Positions 26,176 to 34,700 of a stretch of DNA of 61,079 nucleotides are shown here, piece after piece; positions within the stretch are counted from its first letter, which is position 1, and each line of letters begins with the position of its first letter. Where the stretch lies: assembly GCA_029863305.1 (NCBI GenBank), contig JAOTVR010000013.1, forward strand, positions 1 to 61,079, given 5' to 3'. The notes beneath the pieces were generated by a model. The model saw only the letters and a program-made list of their open reading frames with translations, did not search any database and was not told the DNA's origin. A program made the translations under genes and the position numbers. The DNA comes from Gammaproteobacteria bacterium (GTDB lineage Bacteria; Pseudomonadota; Gammaproteobacteria; Steroidobacterales; Woeseiaceae).

Positions 26176-27096
26176 CTAGTTGGCTCTTGCGGTCGCCGCG
26201 TCGAGTTGCTCGGTGAAGATCCATTTGTAGGCAAATCTCAAGCGATCGTAGTCGCTGCGAATTTCGGCAGGAAATGGATCAAAAGGGGACGCCCGTCTGA
26301 GAATATCCAGCGCAGCCCTGTCGAGCTCCTTCGAGCCGCTCGACTTACGGATTACGACTTCGGCAAGCTGACCCGAAGCCTCGATGCTGACTTCGAGTGT
26401 CGGACTGCCGGTCAGGCCCTCGAGATGGCCAAGTTCAGGAAAATACTCATCGCCCACGGCTTCGATGCGTCGCTTCCAGTCATCCAGGTAAGCCGCCACG
26501 ACTGATTCACGCGTGTCCACGCTGGTAATTAGCTGCCGTGGATCGTCATCATGGATCAACAACGAGGACTTCTCATCCTGCGGCAGCGGCAAGGTCTGCT
26601 CTCGGCCCGACTCCAGTGCGATTGCGGTCGTGTTGTCGGGTTGTGGTTCGTCACGGAGAAAATCCGCGATTCGCCGGTCCTGTTCGCCTTGCGTCGATAC
26701 GAGCTGATCTGCCGATTTTTCATGTGCGGTCGAATCGAGCAGTGACTTGCCGTCCTCCTGGCCGAGGTTATCGATCGGTGACGCGCTTTCGAGTGGCGCG
26801 GTCGGACGCACCTCATCCAGGGTATTGCCGCCACCCACCTGGGATGCCTGCGCCAGATACTCGGCTTCATCCGGACGATCGATCCGTTGATCCGGGTCGG
26901 CAATGATCGTCACTTCGAGGGAGATCGCCTCGGAAAATCCGTCCAACAGGCTGGCGTTGAATGTGACGCCGATAATGAGAATGCCGTGAATCAGAGCGGC
27001 AAGAAACAACATCGCCGGCAGCCGCTCGGGCGTTTCGGGCGCGACGAGCTGGATCTCGTCCATCGAATCGTTTTGCGCGGCAATACTGGCCATCAT
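26176..27096 (-). CDS. tonB3: TonB-family energy transducer, TonB3-like
   Basis: This 306-residue protein has a single N-terminal TM helix (27-45, containing the conserved H37), a long acidic periplasmic linker without the proline repeats of classical TonB, and a C-terminal TonB-like domain (about 205-295) with LEVSIEASGQLAEVVIRKSSG and ALDILRRASPFDPFP. The same position between gshB and yqgE is held in P. aeruginosa by tonB3, which is needed for twitching motility and pilus assembly. No exbB/exbD is nearby. The link to pili is by synteny. Confidence 0.87.
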   Translation of the reverse strand: MMASIAAQNDSMDEIQLVAPETPERLPAMLFLAALIHGILIIGVTFNASLLDGFSEAISLEVTIIADPDQRIDRPDEAEYLAQASQVGGGNTLDEVRPTAPLESASPIDNLGQEDGKSLLDSTAHEKSADQLVSTQGEQDRRIADFLRDEPQPDNTTAIALESGREQTLPLPQDEKSSLLIHDDDPRQLITSVDTRESVVAAYLDDWKRRIEAVGDEYFPELGHLEGLTGSPTLEVSIEASGQLAEVVIRKSSGSKELDRAALDILRRASPFDPFPAEIRSDYDRLRFAYKWIFTEQLDAATARAN

Positions 27097-27137
27097 TGCG
27101 CAGAATGGTCCGCCTTTTTCATCTTCAAAACAAGGCT

Positions 27138-28091
27138 TTAAGTCTCGTTTTCGATCGCATCGAAGAGTAGGCCGGCGATGTTGAGGTCGAACTGCTTGTC
27201 CAGTTCGCGAATACCGGTTGGGCTGGTGACATTCACTTCAGTCAGGTAGTCGCCGATAACGTCGATACCGGCGAACAGCACGCCACGGTCGCGAAGCACC
27301 GGCCCCACCTGCTCGCAAATGGCGCGGTCGACGTGCGATAACTCCTGGCCGATGCCCGTAGCACCCACCACGAGGTTGCCGCGATTGTCATCATCCGAGG
27401 GAATGCGAGCCAGTGCATACGGCACGGCCACGCCATTGATCAGAAGGATGCGTTTATCGCCCTTGTTGATTTCAGGGATGAAGACCTGCGCCATTGCAAA
27501 TCGCTGGCCAACGTCGGTCAGTGTTTCAAATATTACGTTGGCGTTGTTGTCGCCTTTCCCGACGACGAAGATCGAGCGCCCGCCCATGCCGTCGAGCGGC
27601 TTGACGACAATGCGCCCGTGCTCGAGCAAAAACGCTTTCATTTCCTGCATTGAGCGTGTGATCAGCGTCAAAGGTGTGCACTCGGGGAACCAGGCTGTAT
27701 AGGCCTTCTCGTTCATGTCGCGCAATGCCTGCGGATCATTAACGACAAGTGCGCCAGCGTCGCGGGCACGATCCAGGATATAGGTCGTGTAGACATACTC
27801 CATGTCGAAGGGCGGGTCTTTGCGCATCAGAATGACGTCGAGCCCTCCAAGCTCGATCTCCGTGTGCTCGCCGAGCTCGAACCAGGCGGCACTATCGTCG
27901 CTGACACGCAGCTGCCGTGAATGGCCGATAGCCCGGCCACTGAGGAGCTTCAGGTCCTTTTGCTGAAAGTAATGGATTTCGCCGCCACGTCGTTGTGCCT
28001 CGAGCAGCATCGCCAGAGAGCTGTCCTTGTAGGGCGTAATGGACTCGATTGGGTCCATGACAATACCGATTTTGAGCGCAGCTTGTGCCAT
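27138..28091 (-). CDS. gshB: Glutathione synthetase
   Basis: This ATP-grasp ligase joins gamma-glutamylcysteine and glycine. The 317-residue protein has the PreATP-grasp start (KIGIVMDPIESITPYKDSS), MRKDPPFDMEYVYTTYILD, VVKPLDGMGGRSIFVV and the metal-binding end VNVTSPTGIRELD. It begins the minus-strand gshB-tonB3-yqgE-ruvX-pyrB-pyrK-like run and is divergent from pilG, as in Pseudomonas. Confidence 0.96.
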   Translation of the reverse strand: MAQAALKIGIVMDPIESITPYKDSSLAMLLEAQRRGGEIHYFQQKDLKLLSGRAIGHSRQLRVSDDSAAWFELGEHTEIELGGLDVILMRKDPPFDMEYVYTTYILDRARDAGALVVNDPQALRDMNEKAYTAWFPECTPLTLITRSMQEMKAFLLEHGRIVVKPLDGMGGRSIFVVGKGDNNANVIFETLTDVGQRFAMAQVFIPEINKGDKRILLINGVAVPYALARIPSDDDNRGNLVVGATGIGQELSHVDRAICEQVGPVLRDRGVLFAGIDVIGDYLTEVNVTSPTGIRELDKQFDLNIAGLLFDAIENET

Positions 28092-28327
28092 CGTCGGGAT
28101 TTTGTGCTCGATCAGATTCGAGCGAGCAACTATACCTCGGAATCACGGGGTAATCGTTGAAATTTATTGGGATTTTGCTGTCTGCGGCGGGCGTCGTAGC
28201 AGGACTTATGTCAATATGGTACAAGTCGCTTTTCCTGAGCAGGTTGTGGCCGTCCACCGCCGTACTACAGGGAAACAGATTAACTGAATGAATCCTGGGG
28301 GATTCCAGTCAAGCGTGAGGAAATCCG

Positions 28328-28720
28328 GTGTCAAATAATGCACCTCGAAGTCTGAATGGCCTCAAGATCCTGGTTGTGGATGACAGCAAGACCATTCGTC
28401 GTACGGCGGAAACGCTGTTGACCAAGGAGGGTTGTCAGGTATTCACCGCCATCGATGGCTTCGATGCGTTGTCCAAGATCGCCGACCATCAGCCCGACCT
28501 GATCTTCGTCGACATCATGATGCCGCGACTCGATGGCTACGAGACGTGTTCGTTGATCAAGCACAACAAGATGTTCAAGGAGACGCCGGTCATAATGTTG
28601 TCAAGCAAGGATGGTCTGTTCGATCGGGCACGCGGGCGCATCGTTGGTTCCGAGCAATATCTGACCAAACCCTTTACCAAAGACGAGTTACTTGGTGCAA
28701 TTTCTAACCAGATCAACTAG
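28328..28720 (+). CDS. pilG: Twitching-motility response regulator PilG
   Basis: This single-domain CheY-like receiver (130 residues) has phosphoacceptor D62 in IFVDIMMP, the acidic pair in VVDDSKT, and K in YLTKPFTKDE. PilG promotes pilus extension in the Chp pathway. The GTG start at 28328 is preferred because GAGG AAA lies at good distance (GTGAGGAAATCC). It leads a plus-strand cluster pilG-pilH-pilI-pilJ-chpA-chpC. Confidence 0.93.
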   Translation: MSNNAPRSLNGLKILVVDDSKTIRRTAETLLTKEGCQVFTAIDGFDALSKIADHQPDLIFVDIMMPRLDGYETCSLIKHNKMFKETPVIMLSSKDGLFDRARGRIVGSEQYLTKPFTKDELLGAISNQIN

Positions 28721-28756
28721 TTCGCACTCATCGAGTGCGTCGCAAAGGACACATTG

Positions 28757-29122
28757 ATGGCAGTAATTCTAATCATCGATGATTCGCCGACCGAGCTGCA
28801 TTTGTTTCAAAAAATGCTGGAAAAGAACGGCTTTGAGACACTCGTTGCCGATAGCGGCGAGGAAGGCCTGCGTCAGGCCAGGTTGTCGCGACCCGACTGT
28901 ATTCTGATGGATGTCGTCATGCCCGGCATGAACGGCTTTCAGGCGACACGCAAATTGACGCAGGATTCGGATACGGCCGGTATTCCGGTCATTATGATCA
29001 CGACCAAGGACCAGGAGACCGACAAGATCTGGGGCATGCGCCAGGGGGCTGTCGAGTATCTGGTCAAGCCGATCGATGCCAAGCAGCTCGTGGCTAAGAT
29101 CAATGCGGTGATGGCTGCCTGA
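28757..29122 (+). CDS. pilH: Twitching-motility response regulator PilH
   Basis: This 121-residue receiver has phosphoacceptor D52 in ILMDVVMPGMNG, an acidic pair in LIIDDSPTE, and K in YLVKPIDAKQL. The segment TTKDQETDKIWGMRQGA is characteristic of PilH. PilH is thought to act as a phosphate sink or retraction-side regulator opposing PilG. The ATG at 28757 is chosen over the adjacent TTG. It ends directly at the pilI start. Confidence 0.93.
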   Translation: MAVILIIDDSPTELHLFQKMLEKNGFETLVADSGEEGLRQARLSRPDCILMDVVMPGMNGFQATRKLTQDSDTAGIPVIMITTKDQETDKIWGMRQGAVEYLVKPIDAKQLVAKINAVMAA

Positions 29123-29686
29123 ATGAGCGAGTCTGTCGACCTCGCGAAGCTGGTTGCGCAGCCGTTCGAATTGCTGCAAGAGATCGAACGACGCAGTCGT
29201 CAGGCACACTCCGGTCAACACGGCAGCGGCATGCCGTCCGAATGGGTTGGCGTCGGCTTTCGAATCGGCGAGGAGCAATTCGTCGCGAGCCGCGAACAGG
29301 TCCGGGAGGTACTGATGTTGCCCGATGAGATGACGCGTGTACCAGGCAGCAAACGCTGGATGCTGGGTATCGCAAATCTGCGTGGCCATCTGCTGCCGCT
29401 TGTGGACGTCAAGTTGTTGCTCGGCAGTGGACGCACGACCTTGCGGCGAACCACGCGGGTCATCTCGGTCAATCATCGCGAAGTCCCGGCTGGCCTCGTG
29501 GTCGACGAGGTGCTTGGATTTCGCCGTTTTATGGATCGTGAACTCACCGATACGTGGCCGGAGACGGTGGTTCGCTGTGACCGATTTCTGACAGGCGCGT
29601 ATCAGCGCGGCGAGGACACCTGGCCCGTATTCAATTTGTTCGACTTTATCGAAAGTAACCTATTCCTGCAGGCGGCCGCGGAGTGA
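29123..29686 (+). CDS. pilI: CheW-like adaptor PilI
   Basis: This 187-residue protein has an N-terminal tail and a CheW domain (about 40-180) with FRIGEEQFVASREQVREVL, the KRWMLGIANLRGHLLPLVDVK core, and a typical VVDEVLGFRRF. It couples the receptor PilJ to the kinase ChpA. It starts at the base after the pilH stop. Confidence 0.92.
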   Translation: MSESVDLAKLVAQPFELLQEIERRSRQAHSGQHGSGMPSEWVGVGFRIGEEQFVASREQVREVLMLPDEMTRVPGSKRWMLGIANLRGHLLPLVDVKLLLGSGRTTLRRTTRVISVNHREVPAGLVVDEVLGFRRFMDRELTDTWPETVVRCDRFLTGAYQRGEDTWPVFNLFDFIESNLFLQAAAE

Positions 29687-29748
29687 TTGCCGCAATGCAA
29701 TACGCCGACACGATGCCGGGCTAAATACAAATCAGAGTCTCGAAAGCT

Positions 29749-31749
29749 ATGGCTAAGAAAGCAGACACATCATCAATATTCAGGATCGTTGCGTCATTGA
29801 CAGCAGTGTTGCTGATCGTTGCCGCGATACTCACGTATTTTCAGGCTGCCGGTGGCAACTCGCAGACCGCACAGCTCGCTGCCTTGTCGCAGGCAATACC
29901 GAATCAGGCAACGGCGGCGCTCGACGGTGCTGCCGGCGGATTCGACAAGCTCGACAGCAGCCTCAAACGCCTTGCGCAGCTGCGGCGGAGTGCTGGCCCG
30001 GCCGTCCCCGGCTCATCCGCGGAGTGGCAGCAACTCGAGTCACGCGCGGCGGCCATCGTTGCCAGGCGCGCCGACGTTGAATTACTGACAGATGCGACGG
30101 CGAGTATCGTTGCCAGCGTGGCGCCAATACTCGAGTTGTCGAACGAATTACTGGACCGCTCCAGCGCGACGGCCATCATTCAGGAGTTTCAGCAGCGTGC
30201 CGCCCGTATCGGCCAGTCGGCACCAGGACTGGCTTCGAATCCGAATGCCGCCACGGTAGCGGCGACCATCAATGATGATGCAGCGTTCTTGCGCGTTGTC
30301 TTTGATGCCCTTTCCGGCGAAGACACGGAACTTGACGTGCGGCCGTTGAATGCGGCAGGGCGCGAGGCTGCGCTCGTACCGCTCGGCAGCCACCTGTCGG
30401 CGCTGGAAGCGCAGGTCGAGCGCGTAATGAGCAGCGTCGAGCCGGTCAACGGGCTGGCAGCGGCGCAAGCCGAATTGATGTCCAGTGCGGCAAACCTTGA
30501 AGGCGCGTTTTCCGGCTCTGCGATCGGCAGTTCGCTGCCCGGTCTTCTTCAGACCCCCTGGATCCCGCTCGGCCTTATCGCGCTGGGAATCATATTGGTC
30601 TTGGTACTGCTTGTGCTAAATGCGCAGACATCGAAGTTCGAAACCACGGCCAAGGTGCAGGCGGAGCAGAATGAACGCAATCAGCAGGCTATCTTGCGCC
30701 TGCTCGACGAGATGGGCAGCCTCGCGGACGGTGATCTGACGGTCGAGGCGACTGTGACCGAAGACATCACCGGGACAATTGCCGATTCATTCAACTATGC
30801 AATCGAGGAACTCAGAAAACTGGTCGCCACGGTCAATGAGACGGCGATCATGGTTGATTCGGCGGCGAAGCAAACCGAGAGCACGGCAACACATATGGCA
30901 AAGGCAGCCGATAATCAGGGTCGCGAGATCAACGCCGCCACTGAATCGATCGTATCGATGGCGGCGTCGATTGAAGAGGTCTCGGGCAATGCGGAGCGTT
31001 CGTCGGATGTCGCGAGACACTCAGTCGAAGTTGCGCATAAAGGCGGCGATGCCGTGCGGCGGACGATCGACGGCATGAACGCCATTCGAGAGACAATTCA
31101 GGAAACGTCGAAGCGCATCAAACGCCTGGGCGAGAGTTCACAGGAGATAGGCAATATCGTCGAGCTCATTAACGACATCGCAGAGCAGACCAACATCCTT
31201 GCATTGAACGCTTCTATCCAGGCATCGATGGCGGGTGAGGCGGGTAGGGGCTTTGCCGTGGTGGCCGATGAAGTACAGCGGCTCGCAGAGCGATCGACCA
31301 ATGCGACCAAGCAAATTGAGGTACTGGTTCGCACGATTCAGGCTGATACCAACGAAGCAGTTGTGTCGATGGAGCGCAGCACGACAGACGTCGTCGGCGG
31401 TGCATTGCTGGCGGAGAATGCCGGAGCGGCGCTCGACGAGATCGAGCAAGTGTCGAACCAGATTGCGAGCCTTGTGCAAAATATTTCGAGTTCGGCCCGA
31501 CAGCAGGCAGGCTCGGCCGCGGACGTAACGCGGCGAACGACGCGCTTGCGCGAGATCAGCGAACAGACCGGCAAGGCCACAACCGCAACAGCAGCGGCGA
31601 TCGCGAAGTTATCCGAGCTGGCATCGCAACTCAGAAAGACGGTTGCTGGATTTACACTGCCGAACGAGGCTTTGCAGGCACGCACTTTGTCCAGCACTTC
31701 ATCAAATGTCCTCGCCAGCAAGCCTGGCGAGCGCGCAAAGGCAGGCTAG
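29749..31749 (+). CDS. pilJ: Methyl-accepting chemotaxis receptor PilJ
   Basis: This 666-residue receptor has TM1 (about 11-31), a helical periplasmic region (32-262), and TM2 (about 266-288). A HAMP-like segment is followed by a long signalling coiled coil whose tip reads EQTNILALNASIQASMAGEAGRGFAVVADE. In Pseudomonas PilJ senses pilus retraction or PilA conformation and passes it through PilI/ChpC to ChpA. The methyltransferase and methylesterase genes that normally adapt this receptor are not in the cluster. Confidence 0.94.
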   Translation: MAKKADTSSIFRIVASLTAVLLIVAAILTYFQAAGGNSQTAQLAALSQAIPNQATAALDGAAGGFDKLDSSLKRLAQLRRSAGPAVPGSSAEWQQLESRAAAIVARRADVELLTDATASIVASVAPILELSNELLDRSSATAIIQEFQQRAARIGQSAPGLASNPNAATVAATINDDAAFLRVVFDALSGEDTELDVRPLNAAGREAALVPLGSHLSALEAQVERVMSSVEPVNGLAAAQAELMSSAANLEGAFSGSAIGSSLPGLLQTPWIPLGLIALGIILVLVLLVLNAQTSKFETTAKVQAEQNERNQQAILRLLDEMGSLADGDLTVEATVTEDITGTIADSFNYAIEELRKLVATVNETAIMVDSAAKQTESTATHMAKAADNQGREINAATESIVSMAASIEEVSGNAERSSDVARHSVEVAHKGGDAVRRTIDGMNAIRETIQETSKRIKRLGESSQEIGNIVELINDIAEQTNILALNASIQASMAGEAGRGFAVVADEVQRLAERSTNATKQIEVLVRTIQADTNEAVVSMERSTTDVVGGALLAENAGAALDEIEQVSNQIASLVQNISSSARQQAGSAADVTRRTTRLREISEQTGKATTATAAAIAKLSELASQLRKTVAGFTLPNEALQARTLSSTSSNVLASKPGERAKAG

Positions 31750-31788
31750 TACTCCAGGTCGGAGTACTAAACGGAGACGGACTGCTTG

Positions 31789-34700
31789 ATGACAGGCAAC
31801 ACCGGCATACACGAGCGACCGAGTGCTCTTGAGCGTGGCGAAGGCACCATGAACGCGCTTGCGATCATCGGCGCCGAACTCATGGAGACGATTCGCAACG
31901 CGCACCTTGCGCTTGAGGATTGTGTCGACGGGCGCGGCGGATCGGCGGCGCTGGTTCGAGCAGCCGAGCTATTGCACCAGGCACGCGGCGCCCTGCAGCT
32001 CACCGAAACGTATGGCGCGGCGTTGCTTGCAGAGGAGATGGTTCTCGGCTGCAAGTACCTGGCCGGACTGCGGGCGGGCAAGGGCCGCGAGGACGGCCTT
32101 GATGCGTTGACGCGGGCCATGGTGCAGTTGCCTGCTTACATTGAACGCCTGTTGGGCGGCGGTCGCGACATTGCATTGGTGCTGCTGCCGATGCTGAACG
32201 ACTTGCGTGCCGCGCGTGGCGAACCGCTGTTATCCGAAGGCACGCTGTTGCTCCTGAACCTGTCGCCAAGCCGGGCGGGAGCGCAAAGTGCCAGCCGCAA
32301 AGGTTCAGGCGAGGACCCCGTTGCCGTCGCGATGCGTCTGCGGCCGAAATTCCAGTTGGCACTGCTCGGTTGGATCCAGGGTGGCGATGCGTCGCGTCAT
32401 CTGCAGACTCTGAGCAGCGTAACGCGGAAGCTCGAACAGGCTGCGACTCGCGACGACATGTATCAGCTATGGTGGGTGGTCGGCGGCGTTCTCGAATCGC
32501 TGCAGAACGGTGGTCTCGAAACATCGGTCGCGCTGAAACGCCTGTTGGGCCAGACCGATCGCCAGATCAAGCGGATCATCGATAAGGGCACTGCGGCATT
32601 CGACGATCATCCTGTCGATGATTTGCTGAATAACCTGCTCTATTACGTCGCGCGATCGAGCACGGCAGGCGAGCGAATAGGCGAAATTCGCAAGGCTTTC
32701 AACCTGTCCGAACTGTTGCCGGGCGACGAGCAGGTCGAGCAAGCACGCGAGGCCTTATCCGCGCCGAGTGTCAAGCTCATGGAGACCGTTGCAGCAGCGA
32801 TCAAGGAAGATCTCGCACGAGTGAAAGATGTGCTCGACATCTTCGTGCGCACCGGCATGAACAAATCGGCGGAACTCGTGCCACAGCTTGAGTTACTGAA
32901 GAAGATCAGCGACACACTCGGCGTGCTCGGGCTGGGCGAACTGCGTGGCGACATAGACGGTGAAATTGACCGGCTCAAGTCCGTTGTCGAACGCGGTGGC
33001 GTTGCTTCAGACCAGATCATCCTCGATATCGCATCAACGTTGTTGCGCGTCGAGGATCGCCTGGACCAGCAGCTCGTGCGACTCGTGGCTCCTGTCCCGG
33101 GCGCTCCGGAAGTCGATTCGGCGCGTCTTCCACCGCAGGAAGCCGCAGACTACCAGCAGGTTGCTGAGTCCGTGATGCGCGAGTGCATCATCAACCTCGC
33201 GCGGATCAAGGAAACCGTCGGCCAGAGCCTGGCATCACAAGCCCCGTCACAGGGTCTTGATAGCGTGCCATCTCTCGTGCGAGGCATCAAAGCCGGACTC
33301 ATGATGTTGAACAAGACCAGAGCGATGGAGGTGGTCGATCGCGTTGGCAACCTGATTACGCTGACGCTCGCCGAAGCAGGCCCGGCTCGATTGTCGCAAA
33401 AGGAAACGGATCGCCTGGCCGATGCCATCGTCAGTATCGAGTACTACATGGAAACGGTTAAAGCCGGGCGCAGTGAGCCGTGGTACATGCTTGATAATGC
33501 CGAAGCTTGTTTGTCTGTTTTGCGCGATGTGGAACATCGGCTTGCGCAGGAGGCGAAGGCCAAACCGAAAGTCTCACAGACAATGAGGATGGACGCGGCC
33601 GAAATTGCTGCCCAGGCGGCCGACATGGCTGCAGCAGAGCAATCGAAGATGCAGGCAACGGAGGTGATGCCGCTCCCTGTTGTCGCGGCGGATGCGGAAC
33701 ACCTCGACCCGGAATTACTCGAACTGTTTATCGAAGAAGCGCGGGAAGAAGTTGTCTCAATAAAACGCAAGTTACCGGCCTGGCAGGATGCGCCGGAGGA
33801 CATGGAAATACTGATCACGGTCCGACGCTCGTTCCATACCCTGAAGGGCAGCGGCCGCATGGTGGGTGCCGAACGCATCGGTGAGTATTGCTGGAGTATC
33901 GAAAACTTATTGAATCGGCTGATCAACAGGACTCTTGTGCGCACCCCGCCAATGATCGATTTCATCGTCGAGGCGGCAGCTGCGGTGCCGGAACTGATTG
34001 AGCAACTCGAGATTGGCACCGAGCCGACGGCGGACATCAGCTTGTTGATGGCCAGGGCGAATGCTTTTGCCGAGGGTGATCCGAATGCCGCGGTCCTGAC
34101 TATTGCGGGAAGTGTGCCGGATGCTGCAGAGCTCGAAGAGCCGGCCCTCGAAATGGACCCGGTGTTGCTCGATATCTTTTCCAAAGAAACGGCAGGGCAT
34201 ATCGCGGTCATCACGGATTATCTGAGCGCATGCGAGGGCCATCAACCGCCGTTCGATGTTACCGACAAATTGCACCGCGCCTGTCACACATTGCACGGCA
34301 GCGCCAACATGGCAAATGTCGAACGCGGCGTCGCGGTTGCCGGCGCGCTGAATCGATTCGTGCGACGCGTCTACGACTACAAGGTCGGTTTTCAGCAATC
34401 AGGTCTTGACGGGCTGCGCGCTGCCGGCCGGGCGATTGCGACGATTGTTGGTGACATCAATCAACCCGAACGCAAACGTGCTGATTACACGGCGCTGATC
34501 GAACATCTGACCAAATTATCGGATGCGGTGCAGCCGGAGCACACGATCGTTCGCGAAGACGTTGCCGAACCGGTACTCGTCGAGAAGCCGGAGCCTGTTG
34601 TCGAGGCCGTCGGCGACGAGCCTGAGTACGATGCCGAAATCGCAGCGATATTTACCGAGGAGTCGGCCGAGCTGCTCGAGTCGGCAGACAAGGCGCTGCT

